Assembly: GCA_016185945.1 (NCBI GenBank)
Contig: JACPMR010000015.1
Location: 153,543 to 217,542, forward strand
Direction of reading: 5' to 3'
Source of the DNA: Candidatus Woesearchaeota archaeon
GTDB lineage: Archaea; Nanobdellota; Nanobdellia; Woesearchaeales; GW2011-AR4
DNA: 64,000 nucleotides
The first letter of the stretch is position 1, and each line of letters starts with the position of its first letter. Made by a program: the position numbers and the translations under genes. The notes beneath the pieces were generated by a model, which made no database searches, was not told the origin of the DNA, and saw only the letters and a program-made list of their open reading frames with translations. Shown piece by piece: positions 25,301 through 34,188 of the stretch.

Positions 25301-27757
25301 TTATTCCTGTTTATGATTATTCTCCCTTGCAACCTTGACAGCACTTACAACCTTATCATTTGCTTCCAGTTTCATGATCCTGACACCTTGCGTATTCCTT
25401 CCAATTATAGAAATATCTTTTGCCGGGACTCTTATGATAATTCCATTTTTGCTGATGAACAAAACATCGTCATTGCCTGTTACAGGGCAAATATTTACAA
25501 CCTTGCCGTTTCTTTCACTGCATTGAATGTTGATGACTCCTGAGCCGCCCCTGTTAATCAGCCTGTACTCAGAAATCGGAGTTCTTTTGCCATAGCCGTT
25601 TTCTGTCACGCTGAGCAATGTCTTTTCATCGGATGCAACAACCATGCCGATGACTTCATCATTGTCCTTCAGAGTAATTCCTCTAACTCCTTGCGCAGAC
25701 CTTCCAGTCGGCCTTACGCCTTTTTCTTCAAATCTAACTGCCAGCCCATTTTTGGTTGCAAGAATTATCTGCTGGTTGCCATCAGTAAGCTCAACATTTA
25801 TCAGTTCATCCCCCTGCTCAAGAGTTATTGCAACAATTCCATGCCTTCTAGGATTGCTGTAGGCCATAAGCTCTGTTTTCTTGGCAGTGCCCTTTTTTGT
25901 TGCAAAAATCAAATAATGCTGGTTGTCAAAATTTCTAACAGGTACAAAGGCAGTTACTATTTCATCGTTCTGAAGCTCGAGAAGATTAACAATAGCTTTG
26001 CCTCTTGCCTGTCTGCTCGCTTCTGGGATATTGTAAACCTTCAGCCAGTAAACCTTTCCCTTGTTTGTGAAGAATAAAATGTAAGAATGTGTGCTTGCAA
26101 CAAAAATGTCCTTTACAATATCTTCGTCTTTTGTTGCCGCTGCAATTACTCCTTTGCCGCCGCGATGCTGTAATTTATACGTTTGAAGCGGAATTCTTTT
26201 AATGTAGCCGGAATTTGTGATTGTTATCGCCATCTCCTCTTCCTTAATCAAGTCCTCTGTCTCAAGCTCGACGCTTTCAAGCTCTATGATTTGCGTTCTT
26301 CTTGCATCATTGTATTTTTCTTTCAACTCCGATAATTCTTTCTTTATTATATCAAGTATTTTCTGCGGGTTTGACAATATTGATTTTAATTCCTCAATCA
26401 ATTTTAGCAAATCAGAATGCTCCTGCCTGATCTTTTCCTGCTCAAGAGAGGTTAACCTCTGCAATCTCATTTCAAGGATTGCGACTGCCTGCTCATTTGT
26501 CAAGTTATAATTATTAACTAATGCTTCCTTGGCAGTTTCGACTGATTTGCTTTCTTTAATTAGCTTAATTACATCATTTATATTTGCTAGTGCTATCATC
26601 AATCCTTCAAGAATGTGGGCTCTTGTCTGCGCCTTGTTCAAGTCAAACAAGGTTCTTTTTCTTACAACATCTTTCCTATGCTCTATGTAATAGTGAATGA
26701 GCTGCTTTATGTTAAGAATTTTCGGCTCATTATTGACTAGAGCAAGCATTATTATGCCAAATGTTGTCTGCATTCTTGTGTGCTGGAACAATTGATTAAG
26801 CACAACATTAGAGTCTGCATCTTTTTTTAGTTCAATTAATATTCTTATGCCATGCCTATCGCTTTCATCCCTCAAGTCAGAAATTCCAACGATTTTCTTG
26901 TCCCTGACAAGATCTGCCATTTCCTCAAGAAGCTCTGACTTGTTCACCATGAAAGGAATTTCATTGACAAGAATTATAGATTTGTTTTTGTCCTGCTGTA
27001 CTGTTGTTTTTGCTCTTACAAGAATTTTGCCTCTTCCAGTAGAGTATGCTTCTTTAATGCCTGCTTTGCCGCAGATTAAGGCAGCTGTAGGAAAATCAGG
27101 ACCTTGTATTATTTGCATTATTTCTTCTACGCCTATATTTGGATTGTTGATTTGTTTTATTGCAGCGTCTATGACTTCCCCAATGTTATGGGGTGGAATG
27201 TTTGTTGCCATTCCAACTGCGATTCCTGAACTGCCATTAATAAGGAGGTTTGGCAATTTGGAAGGCAAAACAATTGGCTCTGTTGTGCTGTTGTCAAAAT
27301 TTGGGATAAAGCGAACTGTTTTCTTGTCAATGTCCTCAAGCATCTCTTCTGCTAGTTTTGTCAAGCGGCATTCTGTGTAACGCATTGCTGCGCTTGGATC
27401 TCCGTCAATTGAACCCCAATTGCCTTGCCCATCTACAAGAGGATACCTCATTGAGAAGTCTTGCGCTAAACGGACTAGGGTGTCGTAAATAGCTGCATCA
27501 GAATGGGGGTGAAAACGAGCCATACAATTTCCTACGACATTTGCAGATTTTTTGAATGGTTTATTATGAAGCAAACCTATCTCCCACATCGTAAACAAAA
27601 CACGCCTGTGAACAGGTTTAAGTCCATCTCTAACATCAGGCAAAGCCCTGCCAACTATCACAGACATTGAGTAATCAAGATAGCTCTGCTTCATCTCATC
27701 CTGGATGATTCTAGGTACTATTCTCGTACCTAATTTTTGCTCATTTTCTGATGTCAT
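25301..27757 (-). CDS. gyrA: DNA gyrase subunit A (bacterial type)
   Basis: This is the cutting/rejoining and DNA-wrapping subunit of gyrase, which introduces negative supercoils. The N-terminal domain has the catalytic Tyr127 in SAAMRYTECRL and the winged helix around SANVVGNCMARFHPHSD. The C-terminal beta-pinwheel starts near LQHRGGKGVIAA, the GyrA box that marks true gyrase rather than topoisomerase IV. The full length is 818 aa. Acquired from bacteria, as in many archaea. gyrB is not adjacent. Positions equal to E. coli G81 and S83 are Ser86 and Ala88; D87 is kept (Asp92). Confidence 0.96.
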   Translation of the reverse strand: MTSENEQKLGTRIVPRIIQDEMKQSYLDYSMSVIVGRALPDVRDGLKPVHRRVLFTMWEIGLLHNKPFKKSANVVGNCMARFHPHSDAAIYDTLVRLAQDFSMRYPLVDGQGNWGSIDGDPSAAMRYTECRLTKLAEEMLEDIDKKTVRFIPNFDNSTTEPIVLPSKLPNLLINGSSGIAVGMATNIPPHNIGEVIDAAIKQINNPNIGVEEIMQIIQGPDFPTAALICGKAGIKEAYSTGRGKILVRAKTTVQQDKNKSIILVNEIPFMVNKSELLEEMADLVRDKKIVGISDLRDESDRHGIRILIELKKDADSNVVLNQLFQHTRMQTTFGIIMLALVNNEPKILNIKQLIHYYIEHRKDVVRKRTLFDLNKAQTRAHILEGLMIALANINDVIKLIKESKSVETAKEALVNNYNLTNEQAVAILEMRLQRLTSLEQEKIRQEHSDLLKLIEELKSILSNPQKILDIIKKELSELKEKYNDARRTQIIELESVELETEDLIKEEEMAITITNSGYIKRIPLQTYKLQHRGGKGVIAAATKDEDIVKDIFVASTHSYILFFTNKGKVYWLKVYNIPEASRQARGKAIVNLLELQNDEIVTAFVPVRNFDNQHYLIFATKKGTAKKTELMAYSNPRRHGIVAITLEQGDELINVELTDGNQQIILATKNGLAVRFEEKGVRPTGRSAQGVRGITLKDNDEVIGMVVASDEKTLLSVTENGYGKRTPISEYRLINRGGSGVINIQCSERNGKVVNICPVTGNDDVLFISKNGIIIRVPAKDISIIGRNTQGVRIMKLEANDKVVSAVKVARENNHKQE

Positions 27758-27872
27758 TTTTTTGAGAATTTCATAAGCACTTTATCGTCTATAAATTGAT
27801 ATGTTTTAGGCTTTATATTTGTTGTGTTTTTGTATTATTTTCTATACTGAAAATTTCAATATGGAAAAAAAG

Positions 27873-28013
27873 TCACACTTTCTTAATTATAGCTTTGTTC
27901 ACAGAAAACGCATGGTTGCAATAAACACACTTTTTCTTCTTGCCTGTAAGATAAATGTCTTTGCTCTGGTATTTCATCCTGTTTTTGCATTTCGGGCATT
28001 GAAGAAGGAACAT
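27873..28013 (-). CDS. Small zinc-ribbon protein
   Basis: This 46-residue protein (MFLLQCPKCKNRMKYQ, then KKCVYCNHAF) has two CxxC knuckles 22 residues apart, enough for one zinc site. ATG 28013 is chosen because the longer frame upstream runs into a dispersed structured element and reads as non-coding. Such mini zinc ribbons occur often in DPANN genomes; the partner is unknown. Confidence 0.65.
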   Translation of the reverse strand: MFLLQCPKCKNRMKYQSKDIYLTGKKKKCVYCNHAFSVNKAIIKKV

Positions 28014-28048
28014 TTTAGTTTGATTTGATTTTGGTTTTTTTAAATATT

Positions 28049-28207
28049 TATTGAATGTATAGGCGAAGCCGAGCGTGTGGCAGACAGCGTGTGACATGCG
28101 AGTGAGCTCGACCTGCTTGCGAGAATGCTCGCAAGCTCGCATTCAACAGCGAACTCGCTCACAAGTCACTCGAGCACTAAATGTTGTTGCAAAGCAACAG
28201 ATTGAAG
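28049..28207 (+). repeat. Dispersed structured element, copy 6 (GC-rich subtype)
   Basis: It is much richer in GC than its surroundings. The ends are TTTATTGAATG and CAGATTGAAGA. The core hairpin is CTTGCGAG-AATG-CTCGCAAG, preceded by GTGACATGCGAGTGAG and followed by CAACAGC. This matches the core of copy 9 with a paired C/G to T/A change in the stem. The last hairpin is GTTGC-AAA-GCAAC followed by AGATTGAAG, the terminal motif shared with copies 7 and 10. Confidence 0.65.
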
Positions 28208-28319
28208 ATTTTTTATATGGGGATGTTTTTGTTAAAGTTTTCCTTTAGTTGATATACTTGTGCTTCTTGCCCTTGCCAATAAGGCAATTTCAATTAAAAT
28301 TATTTTTTCAAACAATAAA

Positions 28320-29330
28320 TTAGAGCTCCTTGCTTTCTTCCTTTGGTTGGTTTTCTGGATGTAATATTTTCTCTGTCTTCTCTTCAACAATTTTTTCCAT
28401 TTCTGGGGTTAGTTTAATGCCTTCTGATTTTCTTTTTGATTTTTTGACTTTAGTTTGTTGCCCTGTTTTTTGTTGGATTTCAGTTGATTGGGTTTCTGGA
28501 GGTTGCGTTGTTTCTGTTTCTTTAATATGCGTTTCTTCTTTTTTGGATTTTATTTTTTCCTCTTCCTCGACAATTTCCATCTCCCCTAATTTTTCCTTCT
28601 CGATAATCAGATTTCCTTCCTGCTGAAATTCTTCAGAAATCGTCTCTTTTGGCTTTGCTTCATACGTCTCCAGAGGAATTTCAAACTTTTCTTCTGATTC
28701 ATCTAAAGTCTCTATTTCCTTTTTTATCTTTTCATCCTCTTTTTTCAATTCTTCTGCCTTCTTTCGCTGCTCTTCCTTTATTTGTTCAACTTCCTCCTCT
28801 TTTTCCTTTATTGCCCTTGCTATGCTATCAAAGTCCCTAAACTGCTCCTTTAGCTTTTCTTCTGTCAAGTCAAAATACCTGAAAAATTTTTCAGTCAGTT
28901 TTATTAGGTTAGTTCTACCGTGTTTCTGCCTTGAAATGTAGCCAGATTTTTCCAGTTCGACAAGATGGTCGTATGCCTTATTTGTTCTGATTTTTATTAA
29001 ATCTGATTGAAGAATTGGATATTTGAATGCTATCACCGCCAAAGTTTCAAGCACGGTTTTTGTAAGCTCTGTTTCTGTCACAATCTTTCTGACAATAGGT
29101 ATGAAATTATCCCTAACTGTGAACTTCCAGTAATCCCCCTCTTCAACAAGCATTAAGGATGACTGCTTGGCATCATACTCCTGCTGGAGTTCCTTAAGCG
29201 CATTAAGAATATCCTCTTTTCTGGAACGGCTAAGCTTGCTTATCTCATCCAAGCTTATCCTGTGCCCTGTTGAGAAAAGTATTGCTTCTACCTTGCTTTT
29301 CACGCTTGGCTTTTTTAGCTCTGCCATCAT
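28320..29330 (-). CDS. scpB: ScpB-like chromosome segregation/condensation protein with long charged tail
   Basis: The N-terminal 165 residues contain the two winged helices of ScpB: VEAILFSTGHRISLDEISKL, then ETLAVIAFKYPILQSDLIKIR and LVELEKSGYISRQKHGR. The C-terminal half is an unusually long Glu/Lys coiled coil and low-complexity tail, absent from standard bacterial ScpB (about 190 aa). ScpB bridges SMC and the kleisin. The gene starts inside the stop of the upstream gene (ATGA overlap), which may encode its working partner. No SMC gene is seen here. Confidence 0.8.
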   Translation of the reverse strand: MMAELKKPSVKSKVEAILFSTGHRISLDEISKLSRSRKEDILNALKELQQEYDAKQSSLMLVEEGDYWKFTVRDNFIPIVRKIVTETELTKTVLETLAVIAFKYPILQSDLIKIRTNKAYDHLVELEKSGYISRQKHGRTNLIKLTEKFFRYFDLTEEKLKEQFRDFDSIARAIKEKEEEVEQIKEEQRKKAEELKKEDEKIKKEIETLDESEEKFEIPLETYEAKPKETISEEFQQEGNLIIEKEKLGEMEIVEEEEKIKSKKEETHIKETETTQPPETQSTEIQQKTGQQTKVKKSKRKSEGIKLTPEMEKIVEEKTEKILHPENQPKEESKEL

Positions 29331-29911
29331 ACCAAAGTGTATATTTCGCCTTCTTTTTTAATTTTGTTTTCTTTAACGAGTTTATCGATAAAGATTTCAA
29401 GTTCTTTTTTGTCAACTCCTGTGACTTGTGAAAGCTGTTCCAGCGTGAGTTTGCTTACTTTTAGACAAATTAATACGGCATTATGCAGTATTGCGTTCAT
29501 ATTGTGCCTTAAAAAATCATTCTCTGCCTTTTGTTGCTTGACTATCATATCAACATTGTGCAATCTTGCCTGCAAGTCATTCAAAAAATTTGATAGCTCT
29601 GGGTTTGTCAATGTGAAGTTTTCAGGTTTTAAAACCTCCAGCGAGGAGGGCATGTAATCAAAGCAGAAAGCTATCAACTTTTTTGTGCCTTTTATAACCA
29701 AATCAAGCTCTACAAACTTGCTCCAAAGCTTGCCTTGCTCTTTTGCCTCTGAATAGTCCTCATTCAAAATAACAAGCTCAGAATCCTGCTTGATATGCTC
29801 TATATACTCCTTTAATGAATCCTCCACATACTCTTTTGGCTTGCCCAGCACTTCAATTATAGTCCTGCACCTTATATGAGCGTGCTGCCCCTGCTTTTCT
29901 GCCTCTGCCAT
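29327..29911 (-). CDS. Hypothetical protein coupled to scpB, C-terminal helix-turn-helix
   Basis: The N-terminus HIRCRTIIEVLGKPKEYVED and the following alpha/beta region (about 10-100) are not a family I can name. A helical stretch follows, then a C-terminal winged-helix-like end (KLTLEQLSQVTGVDKKELEIFI). It is translationally coupled to scpB by an ATGA overlap, so a role in chromosome organisation is reasonable; it may be a kleisin-like or DNA-binding subunit. That is inference from context. Confidence 0.65.
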   Translation of the reverse strand: MAEAEKQGQHAHIRCRTIIEVLGKPKEYVEDSLKEYIEHIKQDSELVILNEDYSEAKEQGKLWSKFVELDLVIKGTKKLIAFCFDYMPSSLEVLKPENFTLTNPELSNFLNDLQARLHNVDMIVKQQKAENDFLRHNMNAILHNAVLICLKVSKLTLEQLSQVTGVDKKELEIFIDKLVKENKIKKEGEIYTLV

Positions 29912-29999
29912 GGCTCATCAGAAACGAAATTTGTTTAAAAATGTTTCCTACTATTGGTTAACGAAACTTATTTATACAACTCTTAAGGAAATTCATAAT

Positions 30000-30641
30000 A
30001 TGGTAAATATAATGCATTGGCTTGTTCCTAAAGAGGATAAGTTCTTTGAAATGCTAACAGAACAAGCAGAAAATGCTCTTGAAGGGGCCAAAGAATTGAA
30101 AACTTTTGTAGATAACTATTCTAAATTTGATAGAAGTGAAAGAAAGGCAAAGACTCAAATAATAAAGAACATTGAGCGTAAAGGTGATGAAATAACCCAT
30201 AAGATGATTGACAAATTAAACAAAACTTTCGTAACGCCAATTGACAAGGAAGACATACATCGTATGGCTGTGCTACTTGATGATGTAATAGATCTTATTA
30301 ATGCGGTCGCTTTAAGATTTGTGCTTCTGAGCGTTGAAAGAATAGATGAATATATCACTAAATTGACTGACTTGATTTTAAGTTCGGTTAGTGAATTGAA
30401 CAAAAGTATCTCGGACTTAAGGAAATTAAAGGATATGAAAGAACAATATATAAAAATACACAGCTTAGAGAATGAAGCAGATGATGTTTATCATAGTGCA
30501 TTGTCTGATTTGTTTCATTATCATAAGAATTCTATAGACATAATAAAATACAAAGAAATTTATGAGCTTTTGGAGGAGATTACAGACAAATGTGAGGATA
30601 TAACTCATGTTATAGAAACCATAGTGGTAAAGCATGCTTGA
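30000..30641 (+). CDS. PhoU-like (DUF47) phosphate transport regulator
   Basis: This all-helical protein of about 213 residues has the DUF47/PhoU pattern: LTEQAENALEGAKELKTFV, IKNIERKGDEITHKMIDKL and later HSLENEADDVYHSAL, with the paired acidic E(R/A)xxD(E/D) metal-binding motifs. ATG 30000 (MVNIMHWLVPKED) is chosen; a TATA-like TTATTTATAC about 30 nt upstream suggests a leaderless message. It overlaps the Pit permease gene by 8 nt, the standard DUF47-Pit arrangement in which this protein controls the transporter. Confidence 0.9.
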   Translation: MVNIMHWLVPKEDKFFEMLTEQAENALEGAKELKTFVDNYSKFDRSERKAKTQIIKNIERKGDEITHKMIDKLNKTFVTPIDKEDIHRMAVLLDDVIDLINAVALRFVLLSVERIDEYITKLTDLILSSVSELNKSISDLRKLKDMKEQYIKIHSLENEADDVYHSALSDLFHYHKNSIDIIKYKEIYELLEEITDKCEDITHVIETIVVKHA

Positions 30642-31632
30642 AGTTCCCCTTGTTGTTATAGTTGCTGTTATTATTGCCTTGATATTTGATTTTGGCAATG
30701 GACTTAACGATGCTGCAAATTCTATCTCTACTATTGTCGCAACAAGAGTTATGAATATGCGCCAAGCTGTTCTTCTGGCAGCAATTGGCAATTTTATCGG
30801 CGCTTTTGTGTTTGGTGTTGCTGTTGCCACAACGATTGGAAAAGGATTAATAGAGCCAAGTGCAGTTAACTCTTATGTCATTTTAGCAGGCTTAATAGGA
30901 GCTGTTTTTTGGGTTTATCTTACAACTTACTTCGGACTTCCAATTTCAGCAAGCCATTCTTTAATAGGAGGTTATATTGGAAGTGCTATTGCCGCATCTG
31001 GGCTTAAAGCAGTTATATTTTCAGGTGTTGCTAAGGTTGTAATTTTTATTTTTGTAGCACCAATATTGGGTATGATGGGTGGCTTTTTGTTTCAATTGCT
31101 TATGTTTCACATTTTCAAAAAAGCAGAGCCTTTCAAAGTCAACAAATATTTCAGAAAACTCCAGATTTTATCATCATCTGTTTATAGCATAGGGCACGGC
31201 ACAAATGATGCTCAAAAGACAATGGGCATTATTTCAATTCTGCTGTTTAGCGCAGGTCTTTTAGGAAAAGAGTTTTATATTCCATTTTGGGTTATTCTTT
31301 TGTCATATACAACAATAGCACTTGGCACTTTGGTAGGGGGCTGGAAGGTTGTAAAAACAATGGGAATGAGAATAACAAAGCTTCAGCCTGTGAATGGTTT
31401 TTGTGCAGAAACTGCAGGAGCGTCTGTCATTATAGGCTCAACAATTTTGGGGATTCCAGTAAGCACTACACATATAATATCTGGTTCTATAATGGGTGTT
31501 GGAGCTTTAAAAAGGGTATCAGCAGTAAGATGGGGTATTGCAAGAAATATATTGCGAGCTTGGATTTTAACAATACCCATGTCGGCGCTTGTTGGCGGCT
31601 TGAGCTATTTAATTATTAAACTATTTATATAG
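30634..31632 (+). CDS. pit: PiT-family inorganic phosphate permease
   Basis: This ten-segment membrane transporter uses cation-coupled uptake of phosphate. The two inverted signature repeats are present: FGNGLNDAANSISTI in the first half and IGHGTNDAQKTMGI in the second. SASHSLIGG and STTHIISGS are the matching helix-end motifs. The length of 332 aa is normal for the prokaryotic form. It is paired with the DUF47 regulator upstream. The convergent gene begins one base after its stop. Confidence 0.93.
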   Translation: MLEVPLVVIVAVIIALIFDFGNGLNDAANSISTIVATRVMNMRQAVLLAAIGNFIGAFVFGVAVATTIGKGLIEPSAVNSYVILAGLIGAVFWVYLTTYFGLPISASHSLIGGYIGSAIAASGLKAVIFSGVAKVVIFIFVAPILGMMGGFLFQLLMFHIFKKAEPFKVNKYFRKLQILSSSVYSIGHGTNDAQKTMGIISILLFSAGLLGKEFYIPFWVILLSYTTIALGTLVGGWKVVKTMGMRITKLQPVNGFCAETAGASVIIGSTILGIPVSTTHIISGSIMGVGALKRVSAVRWGIARNILRAWILTIPMSALVGGLSYLIIKLFI

Positions 31633-31633
31633 A

Positions 31634-32356
31634 CTATCTTCTCCATATAAGCACTATGTTGAGTAGAATTGACAAGGTTAGAAGAAAGACAAGTATCAGG
31701 TTTTTTGCTTTTTCGTTGCTTGATATATATACTATTTCTTGATTTTTTGTACTTTTAATGGTGTCAGAGGTTATTGGTTTTATTTGATTTTTATTGTCTT
31801 TATCTTTTAATTGAATTATATTATCTGCTCCCTCATCTTTAGCAGGTTTTGTCACGGTATTTTGAGTTGTTTTTGACTTTGTTTGAATTTGTTTTTTATT
31901 AGGGTTTTCAGCGGTAGTTTCATCTTTTACCTCATTATTTTTGCTATTCTGACTTTTAGTCTCTTTTGCTTCGCCTTTAATTTCAATCTTCTTTTCGTCC
32001 TTGTTATTATCTTTGTTTGTATCATCACAATTAACATTGATTTCAGCACTTATTTCGTAATTTCCGGGCTTTAAGTTTGGAGTATATTCGTTTGAAGTTT
32101 TTTGCTTTGATATTGGCTGGGAAGTCCATGGCTTGTAGCTTTTTATTGTCTTACCATCGGAATTTTCTATTTTTGCTGTTCCAGTTATGTTTGTAGGAAT
32201 TCCTTCAATCTTTGTTGCTTTCATGCGCCATTTGAAATCTTCCTGCTCAAACTCTTCTCCACCAACAAGAATCTCAATCCCGTAATCGCATTGCTGCTGT
32301 GCAACAACATATTGCATTGACACCATAAAAACCAACAAAAGAATTATTATCCTCAT
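31634..32356 (-). CDS. Exported protein with C-terminal membrane anchor
   Basis: A signal peptide (MRIIILLLVFMVSMQYVVAQ) is followed by a CARDB/Ig-like beta domain (about 22-110) containing KWRMKATKIEGIPTNITGTA and NLKPGNYEISAEINVNC. A long Lys/Asn/Thr-rich linker and a C-terminal transmembrane helix with a basic end (LTLSILLNIVLIWRR) complete it. It is a stalked surface protein. ATG 32356 is chosen so that the signal peptide starts at the Met. The role is not known. Confidence 0.65.
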   Translation of the reverse strand: MRIIILLLVFMVSMQYVVAQQQCDYGIEILVGGEEFEQEDFKWRMKATKIEGIPTNITGTAKIENSDGKTIKSYKPWTSQPISKQKTSNEYTPNLKPGNYEISAEINVNCDDTNKDNNKDEKKIEIKGEAKETKSQNSKNNEVKDETTAENPNKKQIQTKSKTTQNTVTKPAKDEGADNIIQLKDKDNKNQIKPITSDTIKSTKNQEIVYISSNEKAKNLILVFLLTLSILLNIVLIWRR

Positions 32357-32482
32357 TTTAATGCTTATTTGACTCAATTTATTTATTTTTTGTGGAGATT
32401 TGTTTTTAAATAATTACTATTTAAGAATGCTAACAAAAGTTTTAATAAATACTGCTTTGTATATTCAACAGGGTGCGTTTAA

Positions 32483-33145
32483 GTGGGATTTTTGAAGTTC
32501 TTAAAGAGGGAGAAGAAGGAAAGCTTAGATGAGCTAGATTTGCCTCCTGCGCCTCCGCCATTGGAGGGTTTTGAAGAGAATCTGCCAGAGCTTCCTGAAT
32601 TGCCAGAGCTTGAAAGAGAAAAAATTTCTGCACCCCAAGAAGAGATGCCGAGATTTGAAGCAGAAGAGGAAAAGTTTCCTGATTTAGAGATGCCTAAATT
32701 CGATTTTCCAGAGCTGAAAATGGAAAATGGGGAGTTTGAGCTGCCTCCTTTGGAGCCGGAGACAGAGCAAATTTCGCCTGAATTGCCTGCACGCACAGCA
32801 ATACCAGAGCCAAAATTCACAATACCCGAGCCAGCTACTCAAACTGAAGCGCCTAAAATGGAAGCTGAGCCAAGTTTGCCGACAGCGAGAGGGCTTTTCA
32901 GAGAGGAGAAAAGACCTATGGGAAAAACTCCAAAGACAATCTATGTGAGGGTCGACAGGTTTAAGGCAACTTTGGGAAATATAAATATTGTCAGAAGCGA
33001 CTTGAGGAAGTCAGAAGAGGCATTGGCAAAGCTGGAGAACTTGAAAGTTTCAAAGGACAAGGCATTTGAAAAGACAAAATCTTCGCTAGAGGATTTGCAG
33101 AGAAAGCTAATTTTCATTGACAAAACTTTATTCAAAGGTGATTAG
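32483..33145 (+). CDS. Proline-rich acidic protein with C-terminal coiled-coil module (operon gene 1)
   Basis: A GTG start (MGFLKFLKREKK) is followed by an acidic Pro/Glu linker with a PPAPPP run. The C-terminal 70-residue module has strand TIYVRVDRFKATLGNI then two long helices ending IDKTLFKGD. The N-terminus parallels that of the protein at 7986. The same strand-plus-helical-hairpin module makes up the next two genes, so the operon encodes three related subunits. The module is not a family I recognise; a filament or scaffold is possible. Confidence 0.65.
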   Translation: MGFLKFLKREKKESLDELDLPPAPPPLEGFEENLPELPELPELEREKISAPQEEMPRFEAEEEKFPDLEMPKFDFPELKMENGEFELPPLEPETEQISPELPARTAIPEPKFTIPEPATQTEAPKMEAEPSLPTARGLFREEKRPMGKTPKTIYVRVDRFKATLGNINIVRSDLRKSEEALAKLENLKVSKDKAFEKTKSSLEDLQRKLIFIDKTLFKGD

Positions 33146-33146
33146 A

Positions 33147-33389
33147 ATGAGAGAGCAAAGGACCGGCGCGCCTGTTTTTGTAAAGGTGGACGAGTACAAG
33201 GAGATTTTGGATGTGCTGGACATGGTTAAGTCAAAGGTTAGGGAGATTAAGGACACATTGAGCAGCATAAATTCTTTGCGGAATGAAGAGGATGCAGAGC
33301 TGCAGGCATGGAACACCGCAATAAGCGAGATTGAGAAAAAGATTGAGAGCATAGACCAAGTAATGTTCGAACCAGAGCAGGCATGGTAA
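33147..33389 (+). CDS. Coiled-coil module protein (operon gene 2)
   Basis: This 80-residue protein is almost only the module: PVFVKVDEYKEILDVLDMV, a helical hairpin, and IDQVMFEPEQAW. It aligns over its whole length with the C-terminal module of gene 1 (YVRVDRFKATLGNI to IDKTLFKG). The site GGTGATTAG sits directly before the ATG. The stop overlaps gene 3 by 7 nt. It is likely to form hetero-oligomers with its neighbours. Confidence 0.7.
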   Translation: MREQRTGAPVFVKVDEYKEILDVLDMVKSKVREIKDTLSSINSLRNEEDAELQAWNTAISEIEKKIESIDQVMFEPEQAW

Positions 33390-33790
33390 AGAAAAAGAGC
33401 CAAAGCGAAGAGCTGTTTTTCGTGCAGGTTAGGGAGCCGACTGAAGCAAGAAGGTATATTCTTGAAACCCTGAAGGAGATAGTCGAGTTGCTGCACAGAT
33501 TCGAGAAATTCAGGCATTTAAGGCATGAAAAGATTAGCAAGATAAACCATATGCGAGTTTTGATTAAGCAGGCAAACAAGATGCTTGGAGACTTAAGGGC
33601 AAAGTTGCCCCAGACGAACTTAAGGGCAAGCGCAGTCAGGGAAGCTCCACAGCGTAAAGTTGCTGAGAAAAAGCAAAAAGCCAAGATAGAGAAAAAGCAG
33701 GAGAAACCGCAGAAAAGAGAGATGACAGAGCTTGAAAAGCTTGAGGCAGAGCTCAGCTCGATAGAAGTCAAGTTGAAAAGTTTGACTTGA
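33383..33790 (+). CDS. Coiled-coil module protein with charged tail (operon gene 3)
   Basis: It begins with the same strand and first helix pattern (ELFFVQVREPTEARRYILET), followed by the second helix (LIKQANKMLGDLRAKLP). It then has a Lys/Glu/Gln tail and a short final helix (ELEKLEAELSSIEVKLKSL). It overlaps gene 2. The Arg/Lys content is higher than in genes 1 and 2, which are acidic, so electrostatic pairing between subunits is plausible. Confidence 0.65.
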   Translation: MVKKKSQSEELFFVQVREPTEARRYILETLKEIVELLHRFEKFRHLRHEKISKINHMRVLIKQANKMLGDLRAKLPQTNLRASAVREAPQRKVAEKKQKAKIEKKQEKPQKREMTELEKLEAELSSIEVKLKSLT

Positions 33791-33844
33791 AAGATTTTTG
33801 ATTTCTGAGATAATTTAATTTATCAATCAATAACATTAGAAAAT

Positions 33845-34021
33845 AAATTCAATCACGTCGCTTCCCAGCATCTGCTAAGGTGATGTGGGAGCCCAGCTCA
33901 GGAAAGTATCGCTGGCAGTACCAATAGATTTGCGCGGAGGGGGAGCACGAAGTAATGCTACCTACACAGCAGAATGCCGACGCGCCAAGATATTGTCGTG
34001 CGAAGCACGACGGATTGAAAT
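33845..34021 (+). repeat. Dispersed structured element, copy 7 (hybrid)
   Basis: It starts AAATTCAATCACG, then CGCTTCCCAGCATCTGC and GTGATGTGGGAGCCCAGCTC, nearly identical to copy 2. The middle is different and GC-rich (TTGCGCGGAGGGGG...CCGACGCGCCAA). The end is the hairpin GTCGTGC-GAA-GCACGAC (33995-34011) followed by GGATTGAAA, as in copies 6 and 10. It lies between the coiled-coil operon and tRNA-Leu. Confidence 0.75.
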
Positions 34022-34106
34022 AATAAGTTAATATCAAAATTTTTGCCGCAGGCTGATTGAATTTATTTTTTGAGTATCTTTTTATTCAACCTTATTTTCA
34101 GTAACG

Positions 34107-34116
34107 TTTTTAAATC
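34107..34116 (+). promoter_or_regulatory. TATA-like box for tRNA-Leu
   Basis: TTTTTAAATC lies about 25 nt upstream of the first base of the tRNA, the normal archaeal spacing. Confidence 0.45.
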
Positions 34117-34159
34117 TAAATTCAATCCTAAGTTAATGCGGGGATGCCGGAGCGGCCAA

Positions 34160-34179
34160 ATCTCAAAAAGAGAGGCTTA
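34160..34179 (+). other. tRNA intron 1 (D-loop, 20 nt)
   Basis: Cut sites fall after the second base of each 3-nt bulge (AA|A and TA|A) flanking the 4-bp helix GGCC/GGCT, with inner stem TCTC-AAAAA-GAGA. Joining gives the standard Leu D-loop GAGCGGCCAAACGG. Confidence 0.8.
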
Positions 34180-34188
34180 ACGGGATAG

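Noticed and set aside
25196..25543. 115-codon plus-strand frame
   Set aside because: It begins in an element and continues antisense to gyrA.
28292..28335. Further element fragment (TTTTCAAACAATAAATTAGAGCTCC) before the scpB stop
   Set aside because: It resembles the start of copy 2, but the match is short and partly coding.
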